Shown piece by piece: positions 13,906 through 23,219 of a stretch of DNA of 64,000 nucleotides. Under the pieces are notes generated by a model. It worked only from the letters and a program-made list of their open reading frames with translations. It was not told where the DNA came from and did no database searches. This stretch comes from Toxotes chatareus (lineage: Eukaryota; Chordata; Actinopteri; Toxotidae). The stretch lies in NCBI GenBank assembly GCA_016801885.1, contig CM028888.1:5130501-5194500 (forward strand), given 5' to 3'. Position numbers and translations under genes: made by a program. How positions within the stretch are numbered: position 1 is the first letter of the stretch; every line of letters starts with the position of its first letter.

Positions 13906-14050
13906 TTTAGCCGAAACAGCTGTGATCACTGAAAGTAAATCCTTTCCCATCCCCTCTCCAGCAGTATTTCTTTTAAAGAAAAGAAAGCCAAAACGCGCAA
14001 AACAGTAGCGCAGAAGTCGGTGATAATGTGCACAAATCCCGGGAGACAGT
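13905..14050 (-). other. fat3: probable fat3 5'-UTR exon (5' end not defined)
   Basis: On the minus strand a good donor, CTAAAG|GTAAGA, ends an exon at 13905. It pairs with the strong acceptor at 12943 just before the fat3 ATG, giving a 962-bp 5'-UTR intron (12943-13904). The upstream limit (about 14.05 kb) is a guess, set only by the CpG-containing sequence ahead of it. Alternatively fat3 may use more distant 5' exons and this donor may be chance. Confidence 0.45.
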
Positions 14051-14505
14051 TGTCTACTAGGCTGCAGCCATCCTCGTAAAACTAAATAGCTATTGCCCCA
14101 GTTTCGTGCACCTGGCCACTGTAACCCTGAGTGCAGTGGGGTATTTCGGCTTCATCTGCAATAGTTAACACAAAACTGTCGTTAAACAGTCAGGTGTTCG
14201 TCTGCTGGAAGGTTAAAGTCCGAGACAAATGTGGTGTAAAGAACATGTCGCTTAACGCAAGTTTAGAAGCGGTCAGCATCAGTTGTCGCTTGTGTGGGAC
14301 CACGGTGCGCTCAGGATGGAGGTGACGGGTTGGGCTGGCTCCGATCTTTGCCGAGTGTGTCCGACGACATCCGGAAGTGTAGCCAGTCTAATGTACAGCA
14401 GTGTGGGCAAAGGAAGCGGCACGCTATCTCACTCCCCACACACACGAGCCTCTTAGCGGCTAGTGAGCAATCTGGCCACCGGTTTAACTAGTTTTACCCG
14501 CCACC
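13980..14505. promoter_or_regulatory. fat3/chordc1 shared divergent promoter region
   Basis: CpG-containing sequence between the inferred fat3 5'-UTR exon (minus) and the chordc1 ATG (plus). A perfect ETS/GABP-type site, CCGGAAGT, lies at 14371-14378, 128 bp ahead of the chordc1 ATG, as is common in broadly expressed promoters. No TATA box was seen. Exact start sites cannot be read from the sequence. Confidence 0.5.
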
Positions 14506-14569
14506 ATGTCTGTTTTGTGTTACAATAAGGGATGTGGACAGCGATTTGATCCAGAAAATAACCCAGACG
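14506..14569 (+). CDS. chordc1: chordc1 exon 1 (start codon)
   Basis: Codes for MSVLCYNKGCGQRFDPENNP then D, ending GACG|GTGAGT in phase 1. First two zinc-ligand cysteines of CHORD1. Confidence 0.95.
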
Positions 14570-17500
14570 GTGAGTAGTACCTTAGTTAACTATCGCGGTA
14601 CGTCGTACCAGTCGGTTAGCAAGCTAACCTCTGATCATCTGGAAATTTCTGCAGCGAGCAGGCCTGTTGGGCCCATGTAGCTAACTTCATGTTATGTTAG
14701 CTGGACCCCACACAGTGGAAACTTAACCCTAACCCATTCATTAACACAGCTGTAGCTGATGTGATTAGCAGGTTAACGTTTGACTTTTCAGAATCGTTGT
14801 CCCGGACAGGGGCACACCGTAAGCGGTTTAAAGTTTCAGAAACGGGTGTTTGTACGTTTTCATTCACGTAGACTTATCCACGGCTCATTTCTCAGTGTTG
14901 TCCCATAATCACAACTGTGTTGGCACAAATGTTAGTGCGAAAACAGCGAAATCGCTTTTGTTCAGCAGCTCACAAAAGAGCGAAGACCAGTTAAACCGAG
15001 TAACCAGTCAGCAGCGAGGCCCGGCTTCTAAAGAGAAACGACCTCATGTCCGCGTTTACTCGTCAAGAAACAGTTATATCGCCACGTTAGTCCGACTGGA
15101 CTGGCTGTTAAGTGGTTTAAATATCTATTCAAATGACATATTTTACAAAAGCTTTTGGATCTGTGTGAAAATCGCATCGCCACTTTCGTATGAGTTGTGA
15201 AGTAAGTTTCGCAAGACAGAGATGCATGAGTCATAAATACTGCAGAACTGTAAAAGTGAAGACAACAGTGGGACCAATGAGATTCGTAGGCATCAGGATA
15301 CGAATCTAAAATAATCACCACAGCATCCCATACACCACTTTCATAACAGTTGTCAAGTACGTTTAAGTTCCACAAGACATAGATGAGAACAGAGTTACAT
15401 AAGTCATAAATACTGCAAATCTGTAAAAGTGAGGCGAAGATAACAGTGGGACCAATGAGATTGGTAGCCGTCTTGTCAATGGATGGTAAAATAATCACCA
15501 CGACCTCCCATGCACCACAATGCACATACATAAGGATGTGTAAACTTCCTTATGTATGTACAAAAGGAGCAGCGATCTGTGGAAGACATGACAGTGGCCA
15601 AATACTGGATTTAATGCAACAGACAGTTTGAACACCACTCATTGTCATTGCCATGTTCTCTAGAAATATGGTAGAGTTGGTGTTTACAGGTTTGGCACAA
15701 AGTTTATGGCACACCATCGTGTTTTTATGTGAGAAATACTAAATGTGGTTATTAATTCCTCATAGATTTATGTGATAACCCATGCAAATGACATTATTAA
15801 GTTATTGTACTCTTGATGTATAACCTGTGTGTACTCCCAGAAGTGCAGTACCCCAATACAGCCACTGGAAAAATCACTTGCAAAAGGTTTTGTTGGTAAA
15901 AGTCATTATAATGATAAGTCACTTCTTGATTTTGAGTTTCCTCACATAAAATAAAGTTTGTTCATGAGTCTATTGTTAATCGAGCCACTGATCTAAATAC
16001 AATTTAATTTTGAAGGTAGTAATATCGCCTTCAGCTCCTACGACAAAACCCCAGCGCGTCCCTTATTTCCATTTGTTAGAAATGTCCTCCCCTGTCTTCT
16101 GGTAATATAACACTGTGTATTTCCAGATACTCAATGTGAGAGTCGAATCTAATTTCCATTTTAATAGGATGCCTCTTTTCATAACTTTAGAGTTTATTAT
16201 CATTACCTCTCTATCTAAGATGTGTATCTATGGCATTAACACAGAAGGGCCACAGCTCAGGCTGTACTGTAAGAAAAATGCTTGATTTATGGGGTCACCC
16301 AGCCAAATTTCTTTATTCATTCCATTTAACTTTTAGGGCAGTTCTGTAAAAAAAGGACATTTAAAAAAAATCATACTGTGCTTTTCATTTAAGGATCGAT
16401 TTCAAATAATGATTTGCAAAAATTTCTGATTATATCATATGTATTAGTTTATGAAAATAGTCTTCAAATAGTCTTTTCATTAGGTGTGTGTCTTGCTTCA
16501 GTTGAACTTAAGCTTGAAATACTTTTTTTCTCACAGAATTTTCTTCTTTGGATGAAAAGAGAATTTAATAAATATTTTCAATTAATTTTTATATGCATTT
16601 TGTATTACTGCGTTCCACAAGGACAAATGTAGATCATTTGAAAATTTTATGCAAAAAGTAGTGAAAATTTTTTAGAAACCTTTTTAGCCTTTAAAGAGAA
16701 GTTTGATACTGAGTAACTGCGAAAGACGTTATTTAAAATGCTTAAATTCTCTTTATCCTTTTATCTTTTTTTTTTTTGGTGTGCCAGATCTGTAGTCTGC
16801 TTGTTAGTTTTGTCCATTAATGATCACAGTATGTTTCAGTCTCTCTGTGTTCAGTTATTGTTACTGCTGAAGTTTTTATGAACTCAAAAGATCGTCCTGC
16901 TCTTTATTGCCTAAGAGACAATATAGATATTTTTATATTATTTTTTCCGAATAATCTGCACACAGTTTACATTCATTCATTTTAGCATGTCAGATCATTT
17001 TAATCCTAACTTGAAGTCTTAAAATTTCTTGCCTGAGTATGTGATGATTAATACTGTTAAGAGACATTCAGTACTTGACCCCATACAGTCATCCGTCGTT
17101 GCTGGAAAATAATGCAGTGACCAGCTTCTAAAATGACTTCATTACTTTGTTCAAGGCTTCACTTTGGAGTTGTGTCCAGCCATGAGCACTTCAATCTGCA
17201 ACAAGTCATTTTGACAGGGAACGTGAAGGCAGCATCAGATACTGCTGACCCAAGTCCTTTGAGAGATGTATCACACATGAAAGGAGCAGCAAGACAAGAA
17301 AGGCATGGTGCCCATCAAAGCAGCTGAAAGTGACTATAGATTACTTGGAGTTTGCCAGAAAAGCTACAAGCCTGTGAACAGTCAGGTTTACATGTTGTTC
17401 AGTACTGGTGTGGTAACACTGTTTCCAGTATCACCACATATTTTTCCCATAAAATTAATCAGTCGTGTTTTCTTTTCACAGATGGCTGCACCTATCATCC

Positions 17501-20500
17501 GGGAGTCCCAGTATTTCATGATGCATTGAAGGTAGAAAGTCTGAAAATGCACAGTCAGCTTATGTTCTGTTGTCCCGTTACCTGGTTTAAGTTATTGTCT
17601 CTGTAACTTCCTCCAGGGATGGTCCTGCTGCAAGAGAAGAACAACTGACTTCTCAGACTTCCTCAGCATTGTTGTAAGTTTTTGTCTCTGTTTTAATCCA
17701 TACTTTTAATCCTTCATGACTACTGTTCCATTGTCTATTGTTTTCACAAGCATTGACTGCCACCTCAACCCATATTGGGCTGAGCATTCATTGTTTGTGA
17801 GTCCAGCACAGTCACTGTCTCTCTCTCTCTCTCGCCACAGGGCTGCACAAAAGGTCCCCATAACAAAGAAAAGCCCCCTGAGCCGGTGAAACCAGATGTA
17901 ACATCTTCAGGGGAAAAGAAAGAGGCAGATGACCAAAAACCAAAGTTTAACGAGTACATCATCTCCGCACCAAAGCCTCAGGAGGCGATATTCAGACCAA
18001 GGTTGTACAGGCCTTCAAACACAGTTTTTTATATTTGAATCAATACCAGAGGAATGCCCTAAACTCTTATTGTATGTCCAGTTGTCTCACGTTAAAGCAG
18101 AGATGATTTTGTAGATGGAAAGATTTTGCCTATACTAAAAATGAATTTAATTCAGTCCGTCCCTAATATATCTGTTACCGTTGCAGTGCTGATGAGCCAA
18201 TGGGGAGATTGCAGCATAAAGTTTCTGCTTCTCTAAAGCAGGCTCTGGAGAAACTGAAGTTGTCTGAAAATGCAGCAGAGAAGAAAGGTGAGAACAGAAC
18301 TTTATCCTGCGCACTTCTCTCTCCTCTTTACACTTCCATGGTTTTTGAAGTCCTCTTTATCCATCCGCCTCTTGTCATAGTAGACGGGAAGGTCATGTTG
18401 ACAGCTAAAGTTAATGCATGGCCACTGGGAATTTGCCTTCACCTGTGTCATTCACTTCATGGCATTTGAGTAAAAGCCGACAGGGACAGGACAACACATC
18501 ATAACTGAAAGCATTTTTTAGATGATCTTCAAAGTGTGAGTGTCATTTCCTCTGTTTCTCTGTCTTTCTAGAGGAAGATAGCGACGAGATCAAGATTGGA
18601 ACATCCTGTAAAAATGGGGGGTGTACCAAAGTAAGTGAATGTGTCGCTTTATAATAGAGAAAACTTTCTGGAATAAATTCTCATGGTTTTGCAATGTGTA
18701 AAAATCTCTGTCTATACCCATGCTTCTCTAGGGCTTTGGCTACAGCAGCTTAAATGTTTTCATTTCAAAGCCAAATTCGATTCACATATTTGAAAAATTC
18801 TTAAAATTTTGAATAGATGTCATTAAATGAAAACAGAAAACGAACCATGCTGATCCAAGTTAATGCTTAAAAAAAAATTTGGATGCCCCAAAAAGGACTC
18901 ACTGCTCTGGTTAAGGAGAAATAGATGCAGCTCTTTTTCCTCCACCTCCACATTCGCTCTGAGATGGATGCAAACCAGATTTTTTGCTCAAGCTAATCTG
19001 GCCTGTCAGAGCAGAAAACCCAAGATTAGAACACATATTGTGAGGAGAATTTGCATTGACGGGTTTTGTAGAAGCTTTAATGATTTACATAATTGTACTT
19101 TAACTGATTTGATTGAAAGCCATGCAATAGTCTCTCAAGGGCTGCCTGCGTTTGGTTGATTAATCAGTTGGGGTCTCGGTAATTTTGTACTTTGTACATT
19201 TTTTTTCCCAGGGTCTGCAGTCATTAATCCTACTTTCCCCTCTATCCTTACAATCATGTTCTAAAATATGCTTCAAGTTTTAAGAAGCAATACATTTTTA
19301 AGAGATCCTTTTACATACTGCCATTCATCTGCAAAGAGATGACAGCACTGGAGAAATAATTTAAGACTTGTCAGTTCAAATCACTAATTGGTAATCCTAT
19401 GACTATTAACTAAGAATTTCATTAATTGCAGAGCACCTAATAATACTGACCTAATAACTTATTACTAGTACTATTTGTATTTTTGATAACAAAAACAATC
19501 TGCTTCAGCCTCTTGAACCACTATTTCTTTTTCTTCTTCAGAGTTTTGAAGGACCTGCAAGCGACTCTGATGTGTGCTTATACCACTCTGGATTTCCTAT
19601 CTTCCATGAAGGGTTAGTATGTGATTTATTTGTTTTGGTTTATTTTATTATTATCGATTATAAAAAAAACTTTTTATTTCAAACTTAAAACCCCTTAACT
19701 TCACATCCCCGTGCTTCACTGTTCTACATTAAATTGATTTTCTTTGGAAACTGTAAAAGAAGCATGAAGAGTAACAATAGTATTTTCCTGTTAGTCTTCC
19801 TGTCCATCTTGTTTACTGTTTCTCCTGAGTGACAAGTTAGTGACTGCTAAAAATCCAGTGGGTGTATGTTTTTTCCTGCATCTCCAGGATGAAATACTGG
19901 AGCTGCTGTAAGAGGAAAACCTCTGACTTTAACACCTTCCTCTCTCAAGAGGGCTGCACCAAGGGAACACATCTATGGAGGAAAAAGGATGCGGTAGGTG
20001 TGCCCGCTTCACAGCGAAGGATCATTAGTGTGTGCAAGTCTGCCTCAGCTGTGACTAGGGATGCACGGATCCACATTTTTTCACTTCCGATCCGATCCCA
20101 ATACCTGAGTTTGGATATCCGCCTATACAGATACTATTCCGATACCAGAGCTCTGTTTGCTTTAGTATTATTATTATCATTATTGTTAATTTTACACGAT
20201 GCTGTAATAAATCTTCTCCACCGGCGAGTATGATATGTACGAATGTATGCATGTATATCCCAAAAGGCAACTTGAGGTCAGTATAAGGTCAGAAAATCAG
20301 AATCAGAAAAACTTTATTAATCCCCATAGGGAAATTCTTTTGTTACTTACAAACTCCCAATTGAAAATGAAGAGAAGAAGAAAATTGCACATAGAGAGTG
20401 TACACCAAGAGGAAAATGTTTCTAAAATAAATAAGATAAATGAAGTGAAACAAAAAATAAAAAGTATAGTATAATATAAATAAAGTAAATATATTGCAAT

Positions 20501-21426
20501 ACCCCCCTTACAGTATACATATGCTCCAATATCAAACAGAACAATATAATACAAATAATATATAAATAGAAAAACATAAAGACATCTTTGTCATTTGTTT
20601 ATCGAATAAACAAACGCTGCTTCGAATTGTTTGTCTGAAATCTTCTTTCAGGGTAAGAAAGTGGTTCCATGTCGGTTTGACTGGCACCAGACCGGGACAC
20701 AGGTCATCATCTCTATCTACGCCAAGAATGCCGTCCCTGAGCTAAGCTACGTGGATGCAAACAGCACCACGGTGAGGGACATTATAGTCCGTCAGATGAT
20801 TCCTGTGCATGTCTAAATGGTTCAGTTTTTGATTGTGTTGTTTTCAAGCTAATGCTTATGTCTCTTTTCTCCTTCAGCTCAACATACATGTTATATTTGA
20901 GGGAGAGAAGGAATTTGAGCAGAAAATCAGTTTGTGGGGAGTAAGTACAGCATCACCTTCAACCGGATGTAAAAATCTTGTTACCTTTTCAGATTTTTCT
21001 ACTGTTTCCACACTTTGATTAATCATTTTCTTTAGGTCTTTCATTTCAGTAAGCCTGATGAGTTTAAGATTGGTTCATTTTTCTACCCTGCTGTAGGATT
21101 TCAGTTGCAAGACAAGTTAATGTTCTAAAACTGTAATTTAATTTTTTTAATGTTAGCAGGCCTTTTTGCTTTAAGGCTTTTCATCGACTTTTTATCACCA
21201 GTTTCTTAAGTCATTCTTTTGTCACACTCCCTCCTCCCTCCTTTCCTTGTAGGTAATAGATGTGAGTAAGAGTATAGTGAACATGATGGCAGCCAAGATC
21301 GAGGTAGCCATGAAGAAGTCTGAGGCCATGTCATGGGCTCGTCTTGACCTTCCTCCGCCCGTCACCCCACCCAAGGAGAGCGAGAAAAAAAAAGAAGAGG
21401 CTGATAGTGATGATGAAGACGAATGA
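14506..21426 (+). CDS. chordc1: chordc1, CHORD domain-containing HSP90 co-chaperone
   Basis: CHORDC1 (morgana/CHP-1) is a cytosolic zinc-binding HSP90 co-chaperone linked to stress response and ROCK/centrosome control. Eleven exons (14506-14569, 17482-17531, 17617-17673, 17841-18001, 18187-18287, 18572-18630, 19542-19612, 19888-19993, 20652-20771, 20878-20940, 21253-21426) join in frame to 1,026 nt, 341 aa plus stop; human is 332 aa. Domains: CHORD1 about residues 5-64 (CYNKGCG, CTYHPG, GWSCCKRRTTDF, GCTKG), an acidic/lysine-rich linker, CHORD2 about 158-218 (CKNGGC, CLYHSG, YWSCCKRKTSDF, GCTKG), then a p23-like CS domain about 227-316. The tail is acidic (ADSDDEDE). The ATG sits in a near-perfect Kozak context (GCCACCATGT). 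All expected zinc-ligand Cys/His motifs are present; no breaks. Confidence 0.97.
15202..15518. repeat. local tandem duplication, two units about 160 bp
   Basis: Segment 15202-15338 is repeated at about 15357-15518. Shared blocks include AGTCATAAATACTGCA, CAGTGGGACCAATGAGATT and AAAATAATCACCAC. The second copy carries several small insertions. Confidence 0.85.
15524..15559. repeat. perfect 13-bp inverted repeat with 10-nt loop
   Basis: ACATACATAAGGA at 15524-15536 is followed by its exact reverse complement at 15547-15559. It sits directly after the tandem duplication in chordc1 intron 1 and could fold as a hairpin. Confidence 0.85.
17482..17531 (+). CDS. chordc1: chordc1 exon 2
   Basis: Acceptor TTTTCACAG; DGCTYHPGVPVFHDALK; ends in phase 0 at AAG|GTAGAA. 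Central CHORD1 Cys-His segment. Confidence 0.95.
17617..17673 (+). CDS. chordc1: chordc1 exon 3
   Basis: 19 codons, GWSCCKRRTTDFSDFLSIV, acceptor CTCCAG, donor GTAAGT, phase 0 at both ends. CHORD1 core. Confidence 0.96.
17841..18001 (+). CDS. chordc1: chordc1 exon 4
   Basis: GCTKG end of CHORD1, then a Lys/Glu/Pro linker with KPKFNEYIISAPKPQEA. Ends CCAAG|GTTGTA, phase 2. Confidence 0.93.
18187..18287 (+). CDS. chordc1: chordc1 exon 5
   Basis: Acceptor TTGCAG; ADEPMGRLQHKVSASLKQAL and a following helical KLKLSENAAEKK linker; donor GTGAGA, phase 1. Confidence 0.93.
18572..18630 (+). CDS. chordc1: chordc1 exon 6
   Basis: EEDSDEIKIGTSCKNGGCTK, the start of CHORD2. Acceptor TTTCTAG, donor GTAAGT, phase 0 at the end. 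Confidence 0.95.
18631..19541. other. chordc1 intron 6
   Basis: 911 bp, A/T-rich; no recognised element. Confidence 0.7.
19542..19612 (+). CDS. chordc1: chordc1 exon 7
   Basis: SFEGPASDSDVCLYHSGFPI and on to FHEG; CHORD2 middle. Donor GTTAGT, phase 2. Confidence 0.93.
19888..19993 (+). CDS. chordc1: chordc1 exon 8
   Basis: MKYWSCCKRKTSDFNTFLSQ and on to GCTKGTHLWRKKDA; end of CHORD2. Acceptor ATCTCCAG, donor GTAGGT, phase 0. Confidence 0.95.
20058..20230. mobile_element. DNA-transposon/MITE-like remnant
   Basis: Begins CTAGGGATGCACGGATCC and contains repeated CCGATCCGAT-type sequence, the hallmark of a short non-autonomous DNA element I recall as abundant in fish genomes. The right end is unclear, no target duplication was found, and there is no transposase. 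Confidence 0.5.
20288..20345. repeat. teleost dispersed repeat fragment
   Basis: Contains CTTTATTAATCCCCATAGGG followed by AAATTC, a sequence I recall as widely dispersed in teleost genomes. The family is not assigned. Confidence 0.45.
20652..20771 (+). CDS. chordc1: chordc1 exon 9
   Basis: 40 codons from GKKVVPCRFDWHQTGTQV; opening strands of the CS (p23-like) HSP90-binding domain. Acceptor CTTTCAG, donor GTGAGG. Confidence 0.95.
20878..20940 (+). CDS. chordc1: chordc1 exon 10
   Basis: 21 codons, LNIHVIFEGEKEFEQKISLW then G; CS domain continues. Acceptor TCCTTCAG, donor GTAAGT. Confidence 0.95.
20941..21252. other. chordc1 intron 10
   Basis: 312 bp, ordinary A/T-rich intron with a pyrimidine-rich 3' end. 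Confidence 0.8.
21253..21426 (+). CDS. chordc1: chordc1 exon 11 (stop codon)
   Basis: From VIDVSKSIVNMMAAKIEVAM to an acidic end (EEADSDDEDE) and TGA at 21424-21426. Completes the CS domain; the tail is longer and more acidic than I recall for mammals. Confidence 0.95.
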   Translation, partial: VIDVSKSIVNMMAAKIEVAMKKSEAMSWARLDLPPPVTPPKESEKKKEEADSDDEDE

Positions 21427-22650
21427 TAAGGACTTACTGTAAAAACATAGAGTGTATCTTTTGCTGAATCCAAGGCCACACAGTCCATTTTTTACCTCTT
21501 TAAAGAGTCGCCTCTTTAGCTGTCATGGAACTTTGGCCTCTACTCTTCAACATTTACAACCACAGCTCAGAATGCTCAACTCTCAGCATACTTTATTTTG
21601 CTTATGTTTCTCAATTTATGGCCCCGTTTTTGGTCATTGCGTAGGTTGGTATTCTAAAGAATCTTTAAACATTTTTACAACAGTTTTTCACTTAAGGACC
21701 GAATGATAAGAGGGGTAACCCTAACTTTTAATAGACTTTCAATCAAGTCAGGCGATGACATACTTGTTAATTACACTAACATCGCCCAATAAGATAGAAG
21801 TAAAGTGTGACCATGTTTTATTTCACACCCAGAAAGCCTTTCATGTGGACTGACTGCTCACATCACTTCATCCTAATGGACCACAGTTTTGACCACCTTC
21901 TGTTCTGCCATTGTTTGGTAAAAGGTGATTGCATCTGTACATTTCCATTTGTTTCTTTCATACTTAGCACACTTGAAGTAATATACTTGCAATTTTTCGT
22001 ATATATTTTTTATTCCATCCTTTGGTTTCAGGAGTTGTATAAATTATTGCATTGTTTTGTCCACCAGTATCACATCAGACTAAATGCTGTATTCATAGAT
22101 ATATACCTGTATTTGTGTGATGATGAAGCTGCTCCATGTACTGTAGTTTGAGTAGGAAATTTGGATCTCTAAAATGTCCACACTATAATATGGAGTTTAT
22201 TCTAAATAAATTGTGTTATAAGAAATACAGTAGTTCCTTGGGACTCTTAAACTTACACATGAAATGTTTGGGAGATGTGCTCCAACTATCACAGTTAAAA
22301 ATGTAGAATTGCTCCAAATTTTGTTTTTTACACGATTATACATAATGTATATTTTGTACAAGTTTTGCTTCCAAATGCTCAGTGCTGTATTTATCCTAAT
22401 TTTTTTGTCAAAACAACATAGCACCATTTTAATAATGAGAATGTACTGTAATATCTGAGAATGCCAAGTGAATACAAAGTATTTTGAGCAAAGTACTGTG
22501 TTATTAAGAAAAATGCTATGCTAGACAGCATGTGTCAAGGCTTGGAATGTATGAAGTAAATTTGGCTGAATGAGACCATGACATAAAGGTAAAATTATTA
22601 GGGAACCAATTTGTCTTACCAAAAATAAACTTTTCTGTTGAACTTTTAAA
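21427..22650 (+). other. chordc1: chordc1 3' UTR
   Basis: A/T-rich sequence without further exons, running from the stop codon to a probable poly(A) site near 22.65 kb. An earlier AATAAA at 22205-22210 would give a shorter UTR of about 0.8 kb. Confidence 0.6.
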
Positions 22651-22686
22651 ACTGGGTTGATGTGTGTGTGTGTGTGTGTGTGTGTG
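22624..22686 (+). terminator. chordc1 distal polyadenylation signal plus TG-repeat
   Basis: AATAAA at 22624-22629 followed about 30 bp later by a (TG)n run at 22661-22686. A hexamer plus GU-rich downstream element is the classic poly(A) layout. A proximal AATAAA lies at 22205-22210. Confidence 0.55.
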
Positions 22687-23219
22687 ATGGCTTATATCCT
22701 CCTGTGAATATTTCTACTACAGACATACAGTATATACTCGAGTTTTGTAAGACTGGTATTAATGCCAGACTCTACCAACCGTTGCAACCTCATGAAATGA
22801 AACACTTCTCATGAATTAAAGCAAGTGAGACCTTTCAAGTCAAAAAGTTTTTTTTTTTTTAACTAATACATAACTCTAGACCTTGACATCCAAGCTGACA
22901 TTATCACCTTTTTTTCTTTCCAAAAGCGTTTTGCACACCACAAACTAATCAATTTAAATGTTATTCAAATGTGGTTTCAGTCAACTCCCACAAAAAGGAA
23001 ATAAAAAAGAAAGTCCCCCAAGGCTTGTAAATTTATCTGAAGAGTTTGTTACATTCTCTGAATAGCAGTTGGAAGTGTGTAGGACATTATTTTATAAAAT
23101 ATGTCTGAGTACATGACTGATGCAACACATTGCAGAACCTGATTTTGAAGGTAATCAGCTAAATCCAACAGTCATTATGGAACACTGCGATGAGAGAGAC
23201 CATAAATGGCACAGACCAT
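22687..23219. other. unique spacer between chordc1 and the satellite
   Basis: About 530 bp of A/T-rich sequence with a poly-T run near 22849. No gene recognised. Confidence 0.7.

Larger units (their letters stand above)
14570..17481. other. chordc1 intron 1
   Basis: 2.9 kb. CpG-containing at its start. It carries a local tandem duplication (15202-15518) and a perfect 13-bp inverted repeat (15524-15559), described separately; nothing else recognised. Confidence 0.75.
19994..20651. other. chordc1 intron 8 with transposon remnants
   Basis: 658-bp intron containing two repeat fragments (20058-20230 and 20288-20345), annotated separately; the rest is A/T-rich. Confidence 0.7.

Noticed and set aside
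15028..15531. 167-codon open frame on the minus strand in chordc1 intron 1
   Set aside because: It reads through the local tandem duplication, so its internal similarity is DNA duplication; no known domain.
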